A stretch of 64,000 bases of DNA from Cunninghamella blakesleeana (taxonomy: Eukaryota > Mucoromycota > Mucoromycetes > Mucorales > Cunninghamellaceae). The stretch covers positions 1,903,501 to 1,967,500 of the forward strand of contig JAFCIZ010000001.1 in NCBI GenBank assembly GCA_017871115.1. Reading direction: 5' to 3'. This document shows positions 61,272 to 64,000 of the stretch, piece after piece. Made by a program: the position numbers and the translations under genes. Numbering within the stretch: position 1 is the first letter of the stretch; each line of letters begins with the position of its first letter. The notes below the pieces were generated by a model. The model searched no databases. It was given only the letters and a program-made list of their open reading frames with translations, and was not told the origin of the DNA.

Positions 61272-63362
61272 ATGGATGATTCAATAGATGGGTTAATAAA
61301 AGAAGAGAACAACAATAATGCAAGTAAACAAGCTAGATATTGTTTTCAATATTTTGATGAAGCCTGCGATGTTGGAATAGAAAATGAAAATGGAGAAAGA
61401 GTAAGAAAAAGAAAGCGACCTGGTAGGAAGCCTAATCCACCCTCTCAACAAGAACGACGTGCACAAAACCGTATGGCTCAACGTAATTTTAGAGAAAGGG
61501 AACAACAAAAGAGACAAGAAAGGGAAAAACAATGGAAAGAATACATTGAAGAATTATCCTCTTTAAGAAAAAGAGTCGCTATAGCGGAATATGAAGCCAA
61601 TTATCTTCGTGGGTGGGTTTTACAATTATTATTATCAAGTATAGCTCTTCGTGGTAGTGTTCCTCAAGTATGGGTAGATACTCGAACTCACCCTCTTCCT
61701 CATCCAACTATGATGCCAACACCTTTGAATCATATGAAAAACAAAAATAGGAATAATAGTCATAATAATAATAATGACAAAGATGACCAAGATGAGCATG
61801 AGTCCCAGGATCATCTGGATGATCAATATGAAGAAGCATCACAAATACCTGCCATTTTGGACCTAGTTTTAAATGAAGATACAAAAACCATCCTGAATAT
61901 CCAAAAAGCTATGGAAGTGTCTGATCACAACAATAGCTCAACATGCCCTTTAGTCAATCGTGCTACAATTGCTAGACAACGCCAGCAAAAGTTTTTTAAA
62001 GAGCCAATTAATATACCTCCTCCTCCTACTTCTACACCAACTCCTTGTAATTTTAAATCCATTCAAGAATTATTAGATACTGATATTATGTCTTTAAATA
62101 CAGACTGCCAAGATATTCGTTTTACTTTTCCTAGAAAACTATCTCCTGCTATTCCCCATTTATCTACATCATCTTCTTCACCTACCACCACCACAACTAC
62201 TACTACTACTACTACACAACAACAACAATCTACAAAATCATATCATTCGAATAAAAATAAAAATAAGTCAAAAAGAGATTCAATATCTGACAATAATTCT
62301 ACTTTATTAAATAACAAAAATAAAAAACAACGAGGTTCGCCCATCTTATCTTCACCACCTACTTCATCATCACCTACTCTTTCTCATCATGAAAATGATT
62401 TTAAATCATCTCCCACCATGAAATCATCTACTTCAACTACTACTACTGTATCTATTTTTAAAAATCAACCAGCTGTTAAAGTACTTACTACAGAATTGCC
62501 AACATTGCAAAGCCCTGAAGATTTATCAAACTTACCTTCTTTACAAGCGCTTCATATTTTAAGACTTCAATTAAAAATCGGTAGTTTAATAGGTGAAAAG
62601 ATACATTATGCATTATCTCCAAGTAAGTTAATACTAAATACAATAATAATAATAATAATAATAGTAATAATATATATATTATATACGGTGCGAATAACAA
62701 TCATCCATTTTTTTTTCTATTTTTTTTCTAAAATATAAATAATAATAGCTGCATTACAAAGAATTATTCCTCATGATCTTAGAATTGATTATGTTCCATC
62801 AGGATCTATACGCGACAAAATGATTATTTTTCAAGATTATTTTGATATGGATGAATGTTTCCAACTATTTACCAACCATTCGGTCTTTGTAGGCGGGGAC
62901 ATCAGAGATAGTCGAAATTGGGTATTGGATCCTATCGTGACAGAAAAATATTGGTTCTTTTCTCATCATCTATATGATCATCATTTTGATGATTGTCATA
63001 TCAGTGAAGATTTTATGGATGAATTAAGAGAGTGGACAATGAAAAAATATCAAATAGGGTCACCATTATCAACAACTCACACAACCACCTCTTCATCTTC
63101 AGCATCATCATTATCTAATGGCACTCAGCATTCCCCTTCATCCTTATTTAATACTATGCCAGCACCAACTTCTTCAACATCTCCTTCTCCTCCTATTCCT
63201 ACTTCTTTATCTCCTCTTGGTAGTGGTACTCAATTTTTTAATACAACTCTAAATAATAATAGTAATGATAATAATAATAATAATAATAGTAATAATGATA
63301 AGAGTATTAATAATAAGAATGGAAGCTCATCTTCTAATTTTAATTCTTTGCCTGTAACTTGA
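61272..63362 (+). CDS. bZIP transcription factor with C-terminal DUF3425 domain
   Basis: Two exons: 61272-62622 and 62749-63362. They give 654 residues. The basic region QERRAQNRMAQRNFREREQQ (about 60-79) matches the Yap/Pap1 pattern (AQNRxAQRxFRER), followed by a short zipper-like helix (YIEELSSLRKRVAIAEYEAN). The middle is low-complexity (Asn, Thr, Ser, Gln). Residues about 420-560 form a DUF3425-like domain: LPSLQALHILRLQLKIG, then IIPHDLRIDYVPSGSIRDKM, then DECFQLFTNHS and the motif NWVLDPIVTEKYWFF. This pairing occurs in many fungal bZIPs of stress or secondary-metabolism control. No Yap1-type cysteine-rich domains are seen, so redox sensing is not implied. Confidence 0.88.
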
Positions 63363-64000
63363 TATACTTTATTTATTTTATTGTTTTGATAATGATAATA
63401 ATATTAAAGTGAAAAAAAAAATAAGAATGTAATATAATATAATTTACTATATGTTATTTTATAAACCCCTCTCCCTCTCCCTCTCCCTCTCTCTCTTTTT
63501 TTTTTTATTCATGTCGAATACTGTTCATAAAATTAAAATAAAAAAACTTTTTATATATATTTTTATTTTTTGAATTACAAAAATAATTATAACAATAGAT
63601 GGTTTTGATATAATAAATTTTTTAAGAAGAAAATATGAATCCCACTCTTCTATTTTTTAATAAAAAATATATGATATAAATATATATGATTAGTTTATTA
63701 ATTTTTTTTTTTTTATTTGTTTAATCTTTAGGAACAAATTTTTAACAAGTAAATGATAATAATAATAATAATAATGACAATAATAAAGAAACAAGTTTCA
63801 TTTATGAATTAAGCACTTTTATCTATTATTTTTACACCTAAATAACTGTATATATATACATATACAAATATACATATATAAAATTCTTTTAATCTTACGC
63901 TTTTGTCGTTTCCATAAATAAATTATTGATTTTTAAAGTAAATAGAGATTACCATGCTATAGAATAAAAAAACACCACCATGAACAAAAAAAAAAAAATA
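63363..64000. other. 3' flank of bZIP gene to window end
   Basis: AT-rich sequence with a CTCTCC microsatellite (about 63467-63496) and ATA triplets (about 63757-63775). No gene was recognised before the window ends. Confidence 0.55.
63467..63496. repeat. (CTCTCC)n / CT-rich microsatellite
   Basis: About four CTCTCC hexamers pass into CTCTCT, 100 bases after the bZIP stop codon. It is a rare C-rich tract in this AT-rich window. Confidence 0.9.

Overview
This window is nuclear DNA from a very AT-rich, intron-dense, gene-dense fungus. It is most likely an early-diverging lineage such as Mucoromycota (Mucorales-like). The reasons are: fungal orthologues such as Pbs2, Rho3, Ypt6, Pub1 and a Gcn4/CPC1-type bZIP; animal-like genes often missing from yeasts (WDR91, a Slo-type K+ channel, separate MOCS1A- and MOCS1B-like proteins); a DUF3425 bZIP and a fungal DUF8032-like protein; and short GT-AG introns (mostly 60-130 nt) with up to about 25 per gene. 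Intergenic DNA is dominated by TA, TTA, poly-A and poly-T tracts. I found no transposon, rRNA, tRNA or CRISPR array.

Layout, 1-20 kb: the 3' end of an unidentified gene (+); a secreted Gly/Glu-repeat protein (-); a Ras GTPase (-) divergent from a Pbs2-like MAPKK (+); a Ypt6/Rab6 GTPase (+); a 50-residue Tom5-like protein (-) that is too short and too split for simple ORF calling; the peroxisomal receptor Pex5 (+); ribosomal protein eS25 (+); then MoaC-like and MoaA-like molybdenum-cofactor enzymes as two adjacent genes (-).

Layout, 20-45 kb: a 20-exon Slo-family K+ channel (+); a 26-exon Elongator subunit Elp1 (+) convergent with WDR91 (-); a Pub1/TIA-1 RNA-binding protein (-); a Rho3 GTPase (+) convergent with homoserine dehydrogenase (-); a mitochondrial BolA1 (-).

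Layout, 45-64 kb: a Rad60/Esc2/NIP45 SUMO-like protein (+); a protein with two copies of a DUF8032-like domain (+); a Gcn4/CPC1-like bZIP (-) whose leader carries three upstream ORFs; an HSF-type factor (+); a YdcZ-type small membrane protein (+); a bZIP-DUF3425 factor (+).

The genes are mostly unrelated housekeeping and signalling functions, as is normal for a fungal chromosome. Two connections stand out. A consensus Gcn4 site lies upstream of homoserine dehydrogenase, about 10 kb from the Gcn4-like gene. The two enzymes that together make cyclic pyranopterin monophosphate sit in tandem, each with its own apparent mitochondrial presequence. Exon boundaries below were derived by hand from splice consensus, reading-frame continuity and family similarity. 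No transcript evidence or database search was available.
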